DNA from: Bathymodiolus brooksi
Taxonomy: Eukaryota; Mollusca; Bivalvia; Mytilida; Modiolidae
Direction of reading: 5' to 3'
DNA: 64,000 bases
Assembly: GCA_963680875.1 (NCBI GenBank)
Contig: OY804582.1
Location: 51,106,646 to 51,170,645, forward strand
Each line of letters starts with the position of its first letter. Positions within the stretch are counted from its first letter, which is position 1. Positions 45,226 to 58,700 of this stretch are shown in pieces. The notes under the pieces are model-generated. The model was not told the origin of the DNA. It saw only the letters and a list, made by a program, of their open reading frames with translations, and ran no database searches. The position numbers and the translations under genes were made by a program.

Positions 45226-46020
45226 TTAATTTTATGACACCTGTAAAACAAATGCATAAGGGACTCCATTTCATTTTTACAAAAATGACATTTACAATTT
45301 GATTTTCCTATTTCTTGTGTTCTATATTCTGGATAAAAAATGTTATGCAAACATTTCCATTGGAACTGGAAAATGCTTTGTATACATTTAATCTTGTTCA
45401 GTATATACTAATTGATATCCAGTTAAATATCTTTTCATAAGATATCTCCCATTTTAATTGACATTTTGGAGTGAATTGCTTTATCTATTACTTTCTGAAT
45501 ACTCTTTAGCTTCAGTTCTTTTGGGACAATCATTTTATTATTTTGATTTCTAATATTCAAATTACTATCTATTTTTAAGCCTAATGATTTGTTCAATTTT
45601 TCGTTTTCATCTGATCGTAATTTCTTTACAAAATTTTCTGGTTTTTATTTTTTATTGATGCGGAATCTGATATCCAGTTCCTTTCATCATCCAGTCTATT
45701 AAATATAGTCTGATTTTCAACAAAGGTTTTATTGTCTTTGTCCGATATATCGTTTATTTTAAATATATTTGGAAAAAAGTGGATTCCTATTAAATTTGAT
45801 ATCAGAGTTACCAAATATGATTTTATCTAAAATGTCATTTTTAGACTCTATAGAACATGACCCAGCAAAAAATGCTCCATGCTTGTATTGCATCTCGATA
45901 GTATTTTGGAATGGATGCGATATCTAAACCTTTAATATCGGGGCATCTACAAAGAAAAAAACCCAACTCCAAATTTGTTATCGTATTTCTGTCACCAGTG
46001 TTTGCCTATTATCGCATTCC
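45226..46020 (-). pseudogene. LINE ORF2 C-terminal remnant (minus strand)
   Basis: Minus strand reads DIASIPKYYRDAIQAWSIF, then SIESKNDILDKIIFGNSDIK and NKIKCIQSIFQFQWKC, then CKCHFCKNEMESLMHLFYRC and HKIKHV, where it ends against the PLE. This is the post-RT helical plus CCHC-like region of a non-LTR element. Frame shifts occur near 45610 and 45870. The missing end (KHVLEEIKHIF...) is preserved at 61.6 kb. Confidence 0.8.
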
Positions 46021-46218
46021 ATGAATCCATCTCATTGTTAATTATTCTGCATATAAATTGTATATGTTTACTTTTGACACTATTGTCTATGTTAATCATT
46101 CCCACCCCCTCCTTCATCAATATTTAAGCGACATACGTTTCTTTCTATTTGATTTGAGTTATTGTCGCAAATGAATTTCCAAGTCAAATCATTCACCTCT
46201 TTTTTTAATTTCTCTGGT

Positions 46219-47028
46219 ACCCCCTAATTTTACCATGTTAGATGTCAGATCACTATGTCTGATTTAATGATGAATGTACACATATGTTACTGATAACACC
46301 ACTTACACCATGTTGTATGTCAGATCACTATGTCTGATTTAATGATGAATGAACACACAAGTGTTACTGTTAACACTATTTACACCATGGTGTATTTAAG
46401 ATCACTATGTCAGATGTTATGATGAACACACACACATATTTTACTGATAACACTACTTACATCATGGTGTATGTTAGATCACTATGTCAGATGTAATGAT
46501 GAATGTACACAAATGTCTAACTGATAACAATACTTCGACCATGTTGTATGTCATATCACTATGTCAGACTCAATGATGAATGTTAACACATGTGTTACTG
46601 ATGACAGTCCTTACACCATGGTTTATGTCAGATCACTATGTCAGATGTAATGATGAATGTACACACGTGTTTAACTGATAACACTACTTACACCATTGTG
46701 TATGTCAGATCACTATGTCAGATGTAATGATGAATGTACGCACACGTTTTACTGATAACACTACCTACGCCATGTTGTATGTCAGATCACTATGTCAGAT
46801 GTAATGAGGAATGTAGACACATGTTTTACTGATAACACTACTTACACCGTGGTATGTTGTATGTGGGATTACTATGTCAGATGGAATGTTGAATATACAC
46901 ACATATGTTACTGATAAAACTGCTTACACCATGTTATATTTCAGATCGATATGTCTGATTTAATGATGAATATACACACATGTGTTACTGATAACACTAT
47001 CTACACAATGTTGTATGTCAGATCATTT
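46219..47028. repeat. 77-bp satellite array, small
   Basis: About 10 diverged monomers with CACCATGTTGTATGTCAGAT, CACTATGTC, TTTAATGATGAATG and GTGTTACTGATAACACTAC. Same family as 55.8-63.2 kb. Confidence 0.95.
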
Positions 47029-47363
47029 CAATTCAAACTGTAATTCACACTAGTATTAACAAATCCTTAATATTGTAATATATCTCTTTCAGTTATTTGA
47101 CATTGTAAACACATTCACATTGCTATGACGATATACGAATAACTAATGCATAGTATAATCTCCATGGAACCTATGCCTATCATGCCTACGTAATCATGCC
47201 TACGTGATAAGTGTTGTATACCTAACTGCTACGTAGAAACACCGAACTAAATATTATCCTCCACCAATATAATTTCTTTCCAATGAGCTTGTTATCCTGT
47301 CTATCCTGTCCTGTGTTCATTCTAGGAAGACTTCACACAGGAGATCCTCAAGGAAAATGAAAA

Positions 47364-48115
47364 GAATTCTAATCCGGTCCTTTAATTTCAAGTTCCGCTA
47401 TATAGATGATGTCCTATCATTAAATACGGTTGATGATTTTGTCGATTGCATCTATGTCATTGAGCTTGAGATAAAGGATACACAGATATAGCGAGGTATA
47501 CTTCATACATTGACCTACACCTTGACATTGACTGTGACGACCCGTTAAGAACGGAATTTTACGACAAAAGAGATGATTTCAATAGTTTCATGGTGAGCTC
47601 TCTATTTATATATTTGAATATGTGACAACATTACAACAACACCGCCATGTGGAATATATCTCTCAGTTGATCCGATATTCATGAGTCTGTGTTTCCTTTT
47701 ATGATTTACTTGATATCGGGTTATTACTGGCGAAGAAGCTGCTACTGTATCAATTGTTTCTAATGGTTAAGATGAAGTCATCTCTTGGAAAGTGTTACGG
47801 TCAGCACCATGACTTGGTTACGGAATAACTGTGTTACAAATGACTACAAATATGTTATGTTTGTTGTTCATGACTTATCACTGGGTGTGTAGCAAGAGTA
47901 ACACGACAGGTGCCATATATGGAACATGAACTGTTTACCCTTGTGAAGCACATGTGTTCACCTCTGGGTTTAGGTAGGATTCCTGTTGCTCGCTCTTTGG
48001 TTTTCTGTGTAATGTTATTGTTTGTTCTTTTTCGTTTGGTCATTCCATCGTCTTTACTTCTTCGATTTACGGAATCTAGTTACCCCCATCGTTTCTTCTC
48101 ACTTTTCCTACGTTG
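47364..48115 (+). pseudogene. PLE reverse transcriptase tail and 3' UTR
   Basis: FNFKFRYIDDVLSLN, then IELEIKDTQ, EFYDKRDDFN, a ISQLIRYS-like segment at about 47663 and SLGKCYGQHHDLVTE at about 47780. The UTR has CACATGTGTTCACCTCTGGG, TTGCTCGCTCTTTGGTTTTC and CTTCTTCGATTTACGGAATC. Many stops and shifts. It belongs to a different PLE subfamily from 44-45 kb, as the UTR is of the CACCTGAG..TTTGGTATCTTC type. Confidence 0.8.
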
Positions 48116-49485
48116 ATATTCGTTCTTGTTATTGATGTTTAAGAGTTCTTGAATTGTCCACCCTTTTTAAAGTATTTCTCTGACCTCACATTATTATTCG
48201 GACAGTTGATTATTATTTTGTTCTTGTGTAAATGAACATTAGGTTTTATCATTGTATGTTTAACAACGTGTTTAAATATTGTTGAACGTTCGGGAAAATA
48301 ACCAATGTTGTAGTTTTTGATCACTTCTGTCTAACAACCTGGCTACCGTGATTATACTACTAATCTATATAATTAATACATATATGACTCTTGACAATGT
48401 ATGTTCAGAACTGACGAATACATGAACTTTGAAAGTATATTCTCGCAATACAACCAACAAGTAACTAACCGACGGCAAGTAATTACAAATAATACACACC
48501 ATAGGTGATAATTTGGAGATCTTAAAATCACGAAATATAATTGTGGTATTTGTTATCCAATTTGGCTTTGTAGCTATCAAACATGGAAAGAATTTAAAAT
48601 AAAAACGCTTTTGCATATGGAAATGTATTACGTAAGAGAATACATTTTTATGCATCACGTTGATTATTTTGTTTTAATCTACAGTTATAGTGTATGCTCC
48701 ATTACGTAATTTACGAATATTGATTTGTATATGTTCTTGATTTAACTCATTCTCGAATAAGTGTTTGAGACGACAAATCACAGAAAGTTCGAACCTTACA
48801 TGTAAAGTATGAAAACGCTAGCATTATTTTACTATGAATGTGATTAATATTAACATCAACATGGTACACAAAGGAGTCAGTCATTATTTTACTATGCATG
48901 GTATTAATATCTACAGATAACATGAACTTCTGGAGAACCTGAGATGACACAACGATACTAGCCCATATTCCATATGCCACCTTGTATGCAAAATCTGACG
49001 CAGAACAACTCGCACAGAGCTATCAGACTCACCTAACATCGATAGTTACCCTATTCAGGAAAGACAAACATCACTAATCTTCGAAATGCAAGCTTGTCTA
49101 TAACATGCACGGTATCGCACTTATATTACCTAGCAACATAGTAGGCCTATTTTGCAACAATACAGTTCTTACCATCACACAACACGTATTTCACCATAAT
49201 AAGGTACACTAGTCCTAACTCACCATTACCATCAATGAGATGACTTTAAACTGAGCAAAAGTCTTCGAAGTCGACACCATCCTCCTATAATTTCCCTAAG
49301 CATTTGTCGAGGTATCACACCGTCGCACATATTGTATTATCTAGAATACTTCAACCTCAATCCCACAACAAACAAATTCGCTCCATCATTGAGAATAGAA
49401 AAACGAACTTTACACTCAGAGTGAACGCTAATCCCAGGTCTTCTTGATGTATCTCAATTACAAGACACATGTTCTGACCTATATC
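48116..49485. other. Gene-free stretch
   Basis: AT-rich to 48.9 kb, then GC-richer at 48.95-49.5 kb with coding-like words (ACACAACACGTATTTCACCA) but no sustained frame; possibly a decayed retroelement. Confidence 0.35.
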
Positions 49486-49596
49486 AAAGACATACCAGAA
49501 ACAGCAACATCATCCAAGAAACAATTGCTTGTAGGTGATAGCCTGCTGGTTCGGTCCATCATAACTAGGTTGACAGCAACTTGTCCCACAAAGATC
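49486..49596 (+). pseudogene. Possible retroelement ORF1 fragment
   Basis: Frame reads YIKDIPETATSSKKQLLVGD, then SLLVRSIITRLT. The LLVGDSL motif resembles the GDS block of SGNH-hydrolase-like ORF1 proteins of some LINEs. Short and isolated, so weak. Confidence 0.3.
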
Positions 49597-49849
49597 TAGT
49601 ATCACTAGAAGATTGAGAAGACCAATAGCTAATGAGCTATTGTATTTTAGAAAGATTGTTATATCACTTGACACACGCGCTCGATTTCTGGTGGCTTCAT
49701 TCCCAATTCAATTCTAAGGGGTCAATATCGGTTATTTCTCACAATACCATTTGACACATGAACATAATCATTTAATTTTAATTGGCTATCCTGTCTATTC
49801 ACTCTGGTTTTGTTGCTCTCAAAGACTTATAGATTGTTTTTTATTTTCT

Positions 49850-49900
49850 TATTTTGGCGTACTCTATAAAGGTTATTCCAGAAACGTTTCGCGCGTTCTG
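49850..49900 (+). mobile_element. Degenerate PLE end (hammerhead-like remnant)
   Basis: GGCGTACTCTATAAAGGTTA then TTCCAGAAACGTTTCGCG. The CTGATGA box is mutated (CTCTATAA), so no functional core. Confidence 0.45.
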
Positions 49901-50264
49901 AATTATATATCTATATATTTATTGGAAGCATACGACAATATTGTATGTCGTAGACATAATGCTTTCATATAATTATACAATTAGCTATTTTCTTTATACA
50001 GTTAGCAAAATCTGCTCCAGAGAGACATTTGTTTATGATAACCCCTTCGGTTGTTTTTTTCAATGACTTAACACATGTCAGATTTGAAATGGTTAATTTG
50101 GCTAATAACGTCTCCATTTCAATATGGATGGAAATAACCTTTCAGATCAGATCTCCGCATTCAGAATTGTATGCATACACAAGATCTTTATAGTGGCAAT
50201 AAACTCTAGTGCAAGTTTTAAACAATGTATTAAAGCGTATCGGCAAAAATGCGTTCCATAAAAA

Positions 50265-50600
50265 AATAGACGAAGATGACATTCAACCCTCGGTTTTTTG
50301 GTGGTGTCCGGGTTGCTAATTTGCATTTTTTTTTTTTTTTTGTAATGTCATTTTGTGTGTCGAAGTTCCGTATTGTGATGTCCGTTACGATTTCCGTCTT
50401 AGATGTTCGTTTCAGCTTTACCTCTACTTGCTTGTAGAAGAGCTCACGTCTTATGCTTGTTGTATTTTGTTGTGGATAGTGGTGTCCAACACATGTTGTG
50501 TTTTGTTTTTGTTTTGTTTGTCTTCGGCTTGTGTACCCTATGCTGTCAGTTTCTCTGGGTTGTCCATTTTTGATTACCCCGTCGGTATTTTGTAACGTTT
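50265..50600 (+). mobile_element. PLE 3' UTR remnant
   Basis: ACCCTCGGTTTTTTGGTGG, GTCCGGGTTGCTAATTTG, a T-run, GTTCCGTATTGTGATGTCCG (also at 29.57 kb, minus) and GATTACCCCGTCGGTATTTT at the end. Confidence 0.65.
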
Positions 50601-50790
50601 GTGGTAAAACACAATAAAGGGCAATGCTGTGTTGCAGCAGAGCTGAAAATTCAAGTACTGTTATTCTTAAAAGCAACATGTTTTATATGATCTATAATGT
50701 CTGAAGTTGATATGATGTTAAGATTACTCAGAAATACTTGCTAGTTCTCTTATTAATTAACTTTATTCACAAGATTATAAGGACACCCTT

Positions 50791-50995
50791 AAATATAGTT
50801 ACGGACACTACATGGTTTTTGTAGTGTCCGTAACCATATTTTCTGTTCTGCAGTTTTTATTTTGTCTACAATTGTTCATATTTTGACTGATTATAGCTAC
50901 TCTGTGTATTTTACATCTTCAAACATGAAAATATCAATATTTTGACAATGTTTTCTAGAAGATTTTGTTACTGGTTACGGACCCTACAGATTATG
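50791..50995. mobile_element. Short hairpin element with GTTACGGAC motifs
   Basis: Arms 50791-50811 and 50821-50841 pair (GTTACGGACACTAC). A third, directly oriented GGTTACGGACCCTACAG lies at about 50976. Confidence 0.6.
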
Positions 50996-50999
50996 ATAG

Positions 51000-52690
51000 A
51001 GACATTTTTTGGACTTTGAAATACAAATAAACAAATTTTAATCTAAAATCCTACTGAAATGGATTTGTTATTAACTTGTTATATTTGATGAGTGGGAAAC
51101 ATATTTTTTTTGTATGAAATTAGGTGTTTTATTATGCTTAAGCTTCACATAACGAATGGGAGAAATTCGTGTCTAAAACTATATAACGAAACATACCTTT
51201 TGGATAAAGCCTGATAATTTCTCCAATTGATATCCAATTTTCATGAATTTGGTATCAAGTTAATCCTGATTAATTATTCTAAAAATTTATTTTAAAATAG
51301 TTTTGTTGTTTTCCTATTTTGAAAAGTAAATTTTGGTGTAAAAATAAACAAATGTCAAGTGCAACAGCATAACGCCTTATTTGTGCAAATTTTTCGGTAC
51401 CCTTTTGCCTGTTACTCAAAAGCTATGAGAGATATCTTCTTGAAATGTTGTATGCAACGTCTATGTTTTACCATCCAAAACATGATATTAGAGTGATACC
51501 TTTAAATTCAATGGATGTATGTTAATATTGCACATAACATACTGATTTTGAGTATGAGCGTATATTGTGCCGTTTGTATACACTTAGACACAAAATCAAG
51601 TAAAGGAACAGCTTTTGTATGGTTATTCTGCATAATGTGTTATTTTGTTTCATAAGCAATCACGTTTGTCTCGCTTTTCTATTAATACTGTGTATTTAAA
51701 ATGTGGCAATCTATGGCGTTATCTATTAAAAGCCGGACGTACATTTCTAATGTACAGAAATATTGTGTATTTTGCATTTGCTTTTCTTTTGTTTTATATA
51801 TGTATGTAATAACTTATCTAGTTTTCTTACATAATATTCGGCACTATCTCCCATTTATACTGACTAAATATTAAACCAAACGTTTTGAAAACGAATCTGA
51901 TATTCCAATTTCTCTCGTGTATATACACATGTGTTTCCATTTATCTTACAATGTTCGTTCGTGAGTCATAACTACTTTTTTGTTTAAATATATTGTGCTT
52001 GTCATTTGAGACCATTTTTGTTATCAACCTTTATTATATCTCTTTACATAGCTCTTGTATGGTAGTCCGTGTTTAAACATTGCTCAAAAATCGTGTTTTT
52101 CGATTTGGATTTTTATTTTTTTCTATTGCTCATTTCATTAAGGGTTTGCAGATAAATAAATTATGTTGCAATTATTTGTATGTCACATGTTCAAATGTTA
52201 GATTGACTACAATGTATGCATTGCCAGGAATATACCCCAAAAACACATTAATGGTCCACTACTGTTACATATAATGGTGATGTTCAATATTGGTCAGTTC
52301 ATTTTATTTTGCGTAAATTCTCCATTTTACCTGACTATATCCTCATGATACTTATACAACAACACATTTAATATGGTCTGAGTTTCCATGTGTTATACAT
52401 GTAATACAACGATGCTATAGTTTTGTTTGATTACATGTATGTGTACACAACTCGTTTAATATTTCACTAGCACATTTATATTGTATTTATTGATGTAAAA
52501 CCGTATATGAGTAACATATCAATGTTATTTACCGTAGTAATGTTATATCAATCATTTTTATTTCATCTACACTGTATAATGTTCCCATTGTTTAGATCAC
52601 CAAAGCAGTAAATGTTTAATATTATTGTTTTACATGTTTATTTATGACAGTTTTAATCCATACCTAATTATTGACTTTTATTTCTTTTTC
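51000..52690. other. Gene-free AT-rich stretch
   Basis: No supported feature. Confidence 0.35.
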
Positions 52691-52692
52691 AG

Positions 52693-52698
52693 TCGTCA
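52693..52698 (+). CDS. Possible 6-bp microexon (very tentative)
   Basis: TTTCTTTTTCAG, then TCGTCA, then GTAAGTATTATG. Consensus sites and a symmetric length that fits the same phase as the other short candidates, but 16 kb from the nearest one. The GTAAGTATTATGTTCATTATAG stretch after it is duplicated at about 52763. Confidence 0.2.
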
Positions 52699-52699
52699 G

Positions 52700-55600
52700 T
52701 AAGTATTATGTTCATTATAGTTCTTTTATATTTAATTATATAAACTTTATAATCACCTGTAAGGTAAGTATTATGTTCATTATAGTACTTTTTTAAATTA
52801 AATATTATAATCACCTCTAAAGTAAGTACTTGTGTATCTAATATGTGTACATCTTATGTTCTACGGTACCTGTACATGTGTAGATTATCTTACATATTAT
52901 GACTTACACAGTCTATAACATCTACACTACTGTCATACAACATCCAGTACATTGTATATTGTACTAATTATCATTTTGACATTGACATTAAAGTGAACAA
53001 TATTCTATACCGCAAATTAATAATAATTGCACTATTTATTAATTATAGATTGTAATAATTTATATATCATGTCAATCCGGAACACTGACTACTGGCTGGA
53101 TGATACCATCAATGACTAAAATTCCACAAGTAGATGTATCAGCCTCTAGTCATTATTAATATATGTATATTGTAATTCGTGTGCACGATGAGTTTATTGT
53201 GGATACACTGAAAGTCCAAAAAATGTAAAGCTAATTAATTAAAAAATCGCTTTGAGCAAGATCCTTTTGGTTAAAAAGAAATACAAAATTGTTATCAAAA
53301 CTACATTTTATCTTCCTTAATCAGATTTAGTTGATAGAGTATACATTATGCTTTTTCTATACTGGAAAAAGTAAAGTTTATATTCTTCACTCATAGATAT
53401 AGCTAAGGGAATTGATATATGTGCTATGTAGATTTTGCTTTTCATTTTATAGTTAATAAAAAAACATAGTTTTGCTATGGTCTATTGTATTCCAAATGAA
53501 AACCTTTGTTATTGCAATAATCCAATTATAATATAAGTTTATGACCAGCTATTATTTAAACAAAATACTAGTACAATAATTTGACTTACTATTTGTAACG
53601 ATAACTGCCCGTTAATAGTGTTGTTTGATATTTTTCTCACTTATTATTGTAAACACTTGTCTTAAGGAAGTGCGATATACATATTAAAGGGGATGTGGGT
53701 ACATTTGTTACGTCCAAGTATATAAACGAGCAACGTTACAACATATAATAACATAGGATTACAATAACGACCCATGGTTACCGTAATTTGACGTTGTAAT
53801 TTAAATATTTACAGCATGCATTGACTTGTCGAGGTAAATGCACATGGAAATAAAAAAGGTGTCACAGTAAACGTTCAGTGGTTGTAGGAAATTAACTCTT
53901 GCTAAACAACACAAGTAACACATATCATGTATTAAGCATAATTTCGACATAAGGAGAAATGTGGAACCATTTGCTTATCTAAGATGGCGACATGGCGATA
54001 TCTGCATTATCTGAACAAATATATTTACCAAGCACATGCATGCTATAGTTTCCGGAACTGTAAATGATCCAATAAATCAAGCCAAATTAAATAACAAATA
54101 ATGTAAACAGTGAAATATTCAGAGGTGGCAAACCCCTACTGCCCTTACAAGTCCATGTAAACATGTCTGAAATGCACTACAATAATTGAATTTACCACCA
54201 TTTAACAATGGAACGTGGCCGTAGCTTTCCTGGAGTCGATGTGGATTTCTGAACTATGCATAAAGTAATATCAAAACCTTCTATTTCTAGCTTGTTCATT
54301 CTAGGTTTCCACATTGACTACACAATAATTATGTGTATATCCTCTTACTTCTAAGAAAATGCATACAATTAAATAGAACTAAGAAAGGGATATCTTCACT
54401 AACTATCAAAATCGGCGTCACATTTTGAAGAAAAAAAATAAACAGAAATTGTTTATACAATGTGTGTGATATTTTACTAAAACATACCTCACCCTTTCTT
54501 AAAATGTTTGTATGGCATAACTCGCATGTTTATGTTTTACAGAATTCCTACCTATTCACATCTTTGTACGACGTGCTACCCCATATATCATCATTCATCC
54601 GAAAAATCAATGTCATCGACAATCGTAATATTTGATCTATGAAATCCTCAAAATGAGTACATTGATGCGTTTATATTCTAAGTTTTCGAGGACTGTACTC
54701 ATATAAACATATAATTCTTGTGACTGATACTTTAGTTACAGATGATTCGTATTTGACGTTGAGTGGTTTCTATACTAGCCTATTTCACTGAGAAAAACGG
54801 GTGTTTACATCGTCATAACTTCAACACTTTAATACGATATATTAAGCACATTCTCTCAAATACTCCGAAATCTGAACTCGCGATTACTGCTATGAGTACT
54901 TTTGTTTACATGCGTCATGGAAACTGATATTGCATGATACCAGATTTTGACCGACATTAGATTGATTGCAGAGAATGAACTGGTGGACTTTAACTTTACT
55001 TCAGTATTAAACTAGGATTTCCCTTCTTTCTTATCCCCAATCAGAAGACAGGTATTCTCTCATTCTTGGAAAAGGTCATTCCTTCCATTTCTACTCACCG
55101 TTCCTGTATTTAATGAAATGTGTATTGCTGCTAACAAAAACGTTGAGTATTCTGAGAAAGAAAGGGAATAAAACTAATGGCCTAATGCAATATGATGCTT
55201 AATGTACATGCGTAGTATTTACCTCTCCCACATTATCACTATCATTAAGTCATGGAAAATGTGGAAACAATAATTCTGCTTGTACTATATATACTCCAGA
55301 AATTGTGTGACGTGAATAAAGCAATTATCGCTTACAAAACACGAAAACAAAAAATGAAAAATCCAACGCACGATGCTAATACAATAATAATTATCTCCCT
55401 TTAATCGACGTTATTGTATCCAACAACTACAAGTATAATACCCAAACAACATTGTGTGCAATTCATGTATTTGGAATGTAATGGTATTCAAATAATGCTT
55501 GTTTGTTTTTGCTTGCTTACATTTGGAATATTCCTTCAATATTACTGTTGTTCGAATAGTACGTTTGACATTTATAAATGCTCAGGAAAAAAAATCCAGT

Positions 55601-55785
55601 TTTTAAATCAACAATTTATTTTTCTAGATGTACATTATACACACTCTGACAATCAATTTATAAAAGGTTTGTTCATTATTGAAAAAAGTTATCCATTATG
55701 TCTCTGTGTTAATCATATTCTCTGAAGTGTACAGTACTGTCTGGAATTGTTCTGTATAGTAATAGAAACTTTAAAACACAATGTT
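52700..55785. other. Gene-free stretch
   Basis: AT-rich; a 103-codon frame at 55414-55725 has no recognised motif and no splice context. Nothing else supportable. Confidence 0.35.
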
Positions 55786-58700
55786 ATATGTCAGAGGTAA
55801 TGATGAATTCAGACATGTGTTTAACTGATAACACTATTTACACCATGCTATATGTCAGATCAGTATGTCAGAGTTAATGATGAATGTACAAATTTGTGTT
55901 ACTGATAATACTACTTAATCAATGTTGTATGTCAGATAACTATGTCAGATCTTATGATGAATACACACACATATGCTACTGATAACACTACTTACACCAT
56001 GTTGTATGTCAGATCGCCATGTATGATTCAATGATGAATGTACATACATGTGTTACTAATAACAATACTTACACCATGCTGTATGTCAGACCAATATGTC
56101 AGATTTAACGATGAATGCACACACAAGTGTTACTGATAACACTTCTTGCACTATGTTTTATGTCGGATCAGTATATCTGATGTAATGATGAATATACACA
56201 CATGTGCTACTGATAACACTACCTACAACATTTTACAGACACCATAGTGTGGTGTATGTCAGATCACTATGTCAGATTTAATGATGAATGTACGCACATA
56301 TGTTACTGAAGACACTACGTACCACATGGTGTATGTCAGACTAATGTTGTTATAAATATCATAATCTAGCATAACATGTCAGTATCATTTACAACTGACG
56401 TCAGATGCCATGTTGTATGTCAAATCAATGTCTGATTTAATGATGAATGTACAAACATGTTTTACTGATAACACTTCTTACACCATGTTGTATGTCAGAT
56501 CAGTATGTCTGATTTAAAGATGAGTATACAGACATGTGTTACTGATAACAATACCTACACCATATTGTGTGTCAAAACACTTTGTCAAATGTAATGAAGA
56601 ATGTACACATATGTGTCACTGATTACAATACTGATACCATGTTGTATGTCAGATCACTATGTCAGATTTAAAGATGAATGTATGCACATATGTTACTGAT
56701 AACACTACTTACCACATGGTGTATGTCAGACTAATTGTGTTATAAATATCATATCCTAACATAACATGTCAGTACCATTTAAAAATTACCTTCTATGTCA
56801 TGTTGTATGTCATATCAATATGTCTGATTTAATGATGAATGTACAAACATGTGTTACTGATAACACTTATTACACCATGTTGGATGTCAAATCAGTATGT
56901 CTGAATAAATTATGAATATATAAACATGTGTTACTTATAACACTACTTACACCATGTTGTAGGTCAGATTTAATGATGAATGTACACACATGTGTTACTG
57001 ATAACACTTGTTACACCATGGTGTATGTCGGATCAATATGTCAGATTTAATTATAAATGTACACACATATGTTACTGATTACAATACGTACACCATGTTC
57101 TATGTCAGATCACTATGTCTGAATTAATGATGAATGTTCACACACATGCGTTACCAGTAACATTACGCATACCATGTTGTATGGCAGACCCGTATGTCAG
57201 AGTTAATGATGATTGTACACACATGTGTTACTGATGACACTACTTAAACCATGGTGTATGTCAGATCAATATGTCACATGTAATCATAACTCTACTAACA
57301 TGTGTTACTGATAACACTTCTTACAACTTGTATGTCAGATCGGTATGTCTGATTTAGTTATGAATATAGGCACATATGTTACTGATAACACTACCTACAC
57401 CATGCTACTAACACCATGGTGTGGTGTATGTTAGACCACTATGTCAGATTTAATGATGAATGTATACACATGTTTTACTGATAACACTACTTTCACCACG
57501 TTGTGTGTCAGATCAATATGATAGATTTAATGATGAATGTACACACGCCATATTTAATGATGAATTACACACTAGTGTTACTGATAACAATACTTACACC
57601 ATGCTGTATGTCATATCACCATGTCTGATTTAATAATGAATGTAAACACATGTGTTACTGATAAGACTACTTTCACCATGTTGTGTGTCAGATCAATATG
57701 CCATATTTAATGATGAATGTACACACTAGTGTTACTGATAACAATACTTACACCATGGTGTATGTCAGATCACTATGTCAGATTTAATGATGAATGTACG
57801 CACATATGTTACTGAAGATACTACGTACCACATGGTGTATGTCAGACTAATGTTGTTATAAATATCATAATCTAGCATAACATGTCAGTATCATTTACAA
57901 CTGACGTCAGATGCCATGTTGTATGTCAAATCAATGTATGATTTAATGATGAATGTACAAACATGTTTTACTGATAACACTTCTTACACCATGTTGTATG
58001 TCAGATCAGTATGTCTGATTTAAAGATGAGTATACAGACATGTGTTACTGATAACAATACCTACACCATATTGTGTGTCAAAACACTTTGTCAAATGTAA
58101 TGAAGAATGTACACATATGTGTCACTGATTACACTACTGATACCATGTTGTATGTCAGATCACTATGTCAGATTTAAAGATGAATGTATGCACATATGTT
58201 ACTGATAACACTACTTACCACATGGTGTATGTCAGACTAATTGTGTTATAAATATCATATCCTAACATAACATGTCAGTACCATTTAAAAATTACCTCAT
58301 ATGTCATGTTGTATGTCATATCAATATGTCTGATTTAATGATGAATGTACAAACATGTGTTACTGATAACACTTATTACACCATGTTGGATGTCAAATCA
58401 GTATGTCTGAATAAATTATGAATATATAAACATGTGTTACTTATAACACTACTTACACCATGTTGTAGGTCAGATTTAATGATGAATGTACACACATGTG
58501 TTACTGATAACACTTGTTACACCATGGTGTATGTCGGATCAATATGTCGGATTTAATTATAAATGTACACACATATGTTACTGATTACAATACGTACACC
58601 ATGTTCTATGTCAGATCACTATGTCTGAATTAATGATGAATGTTCACACACATGCGTTACCAGTAACATTACGCATACCATGTTGTATGGCAGACCCGTA

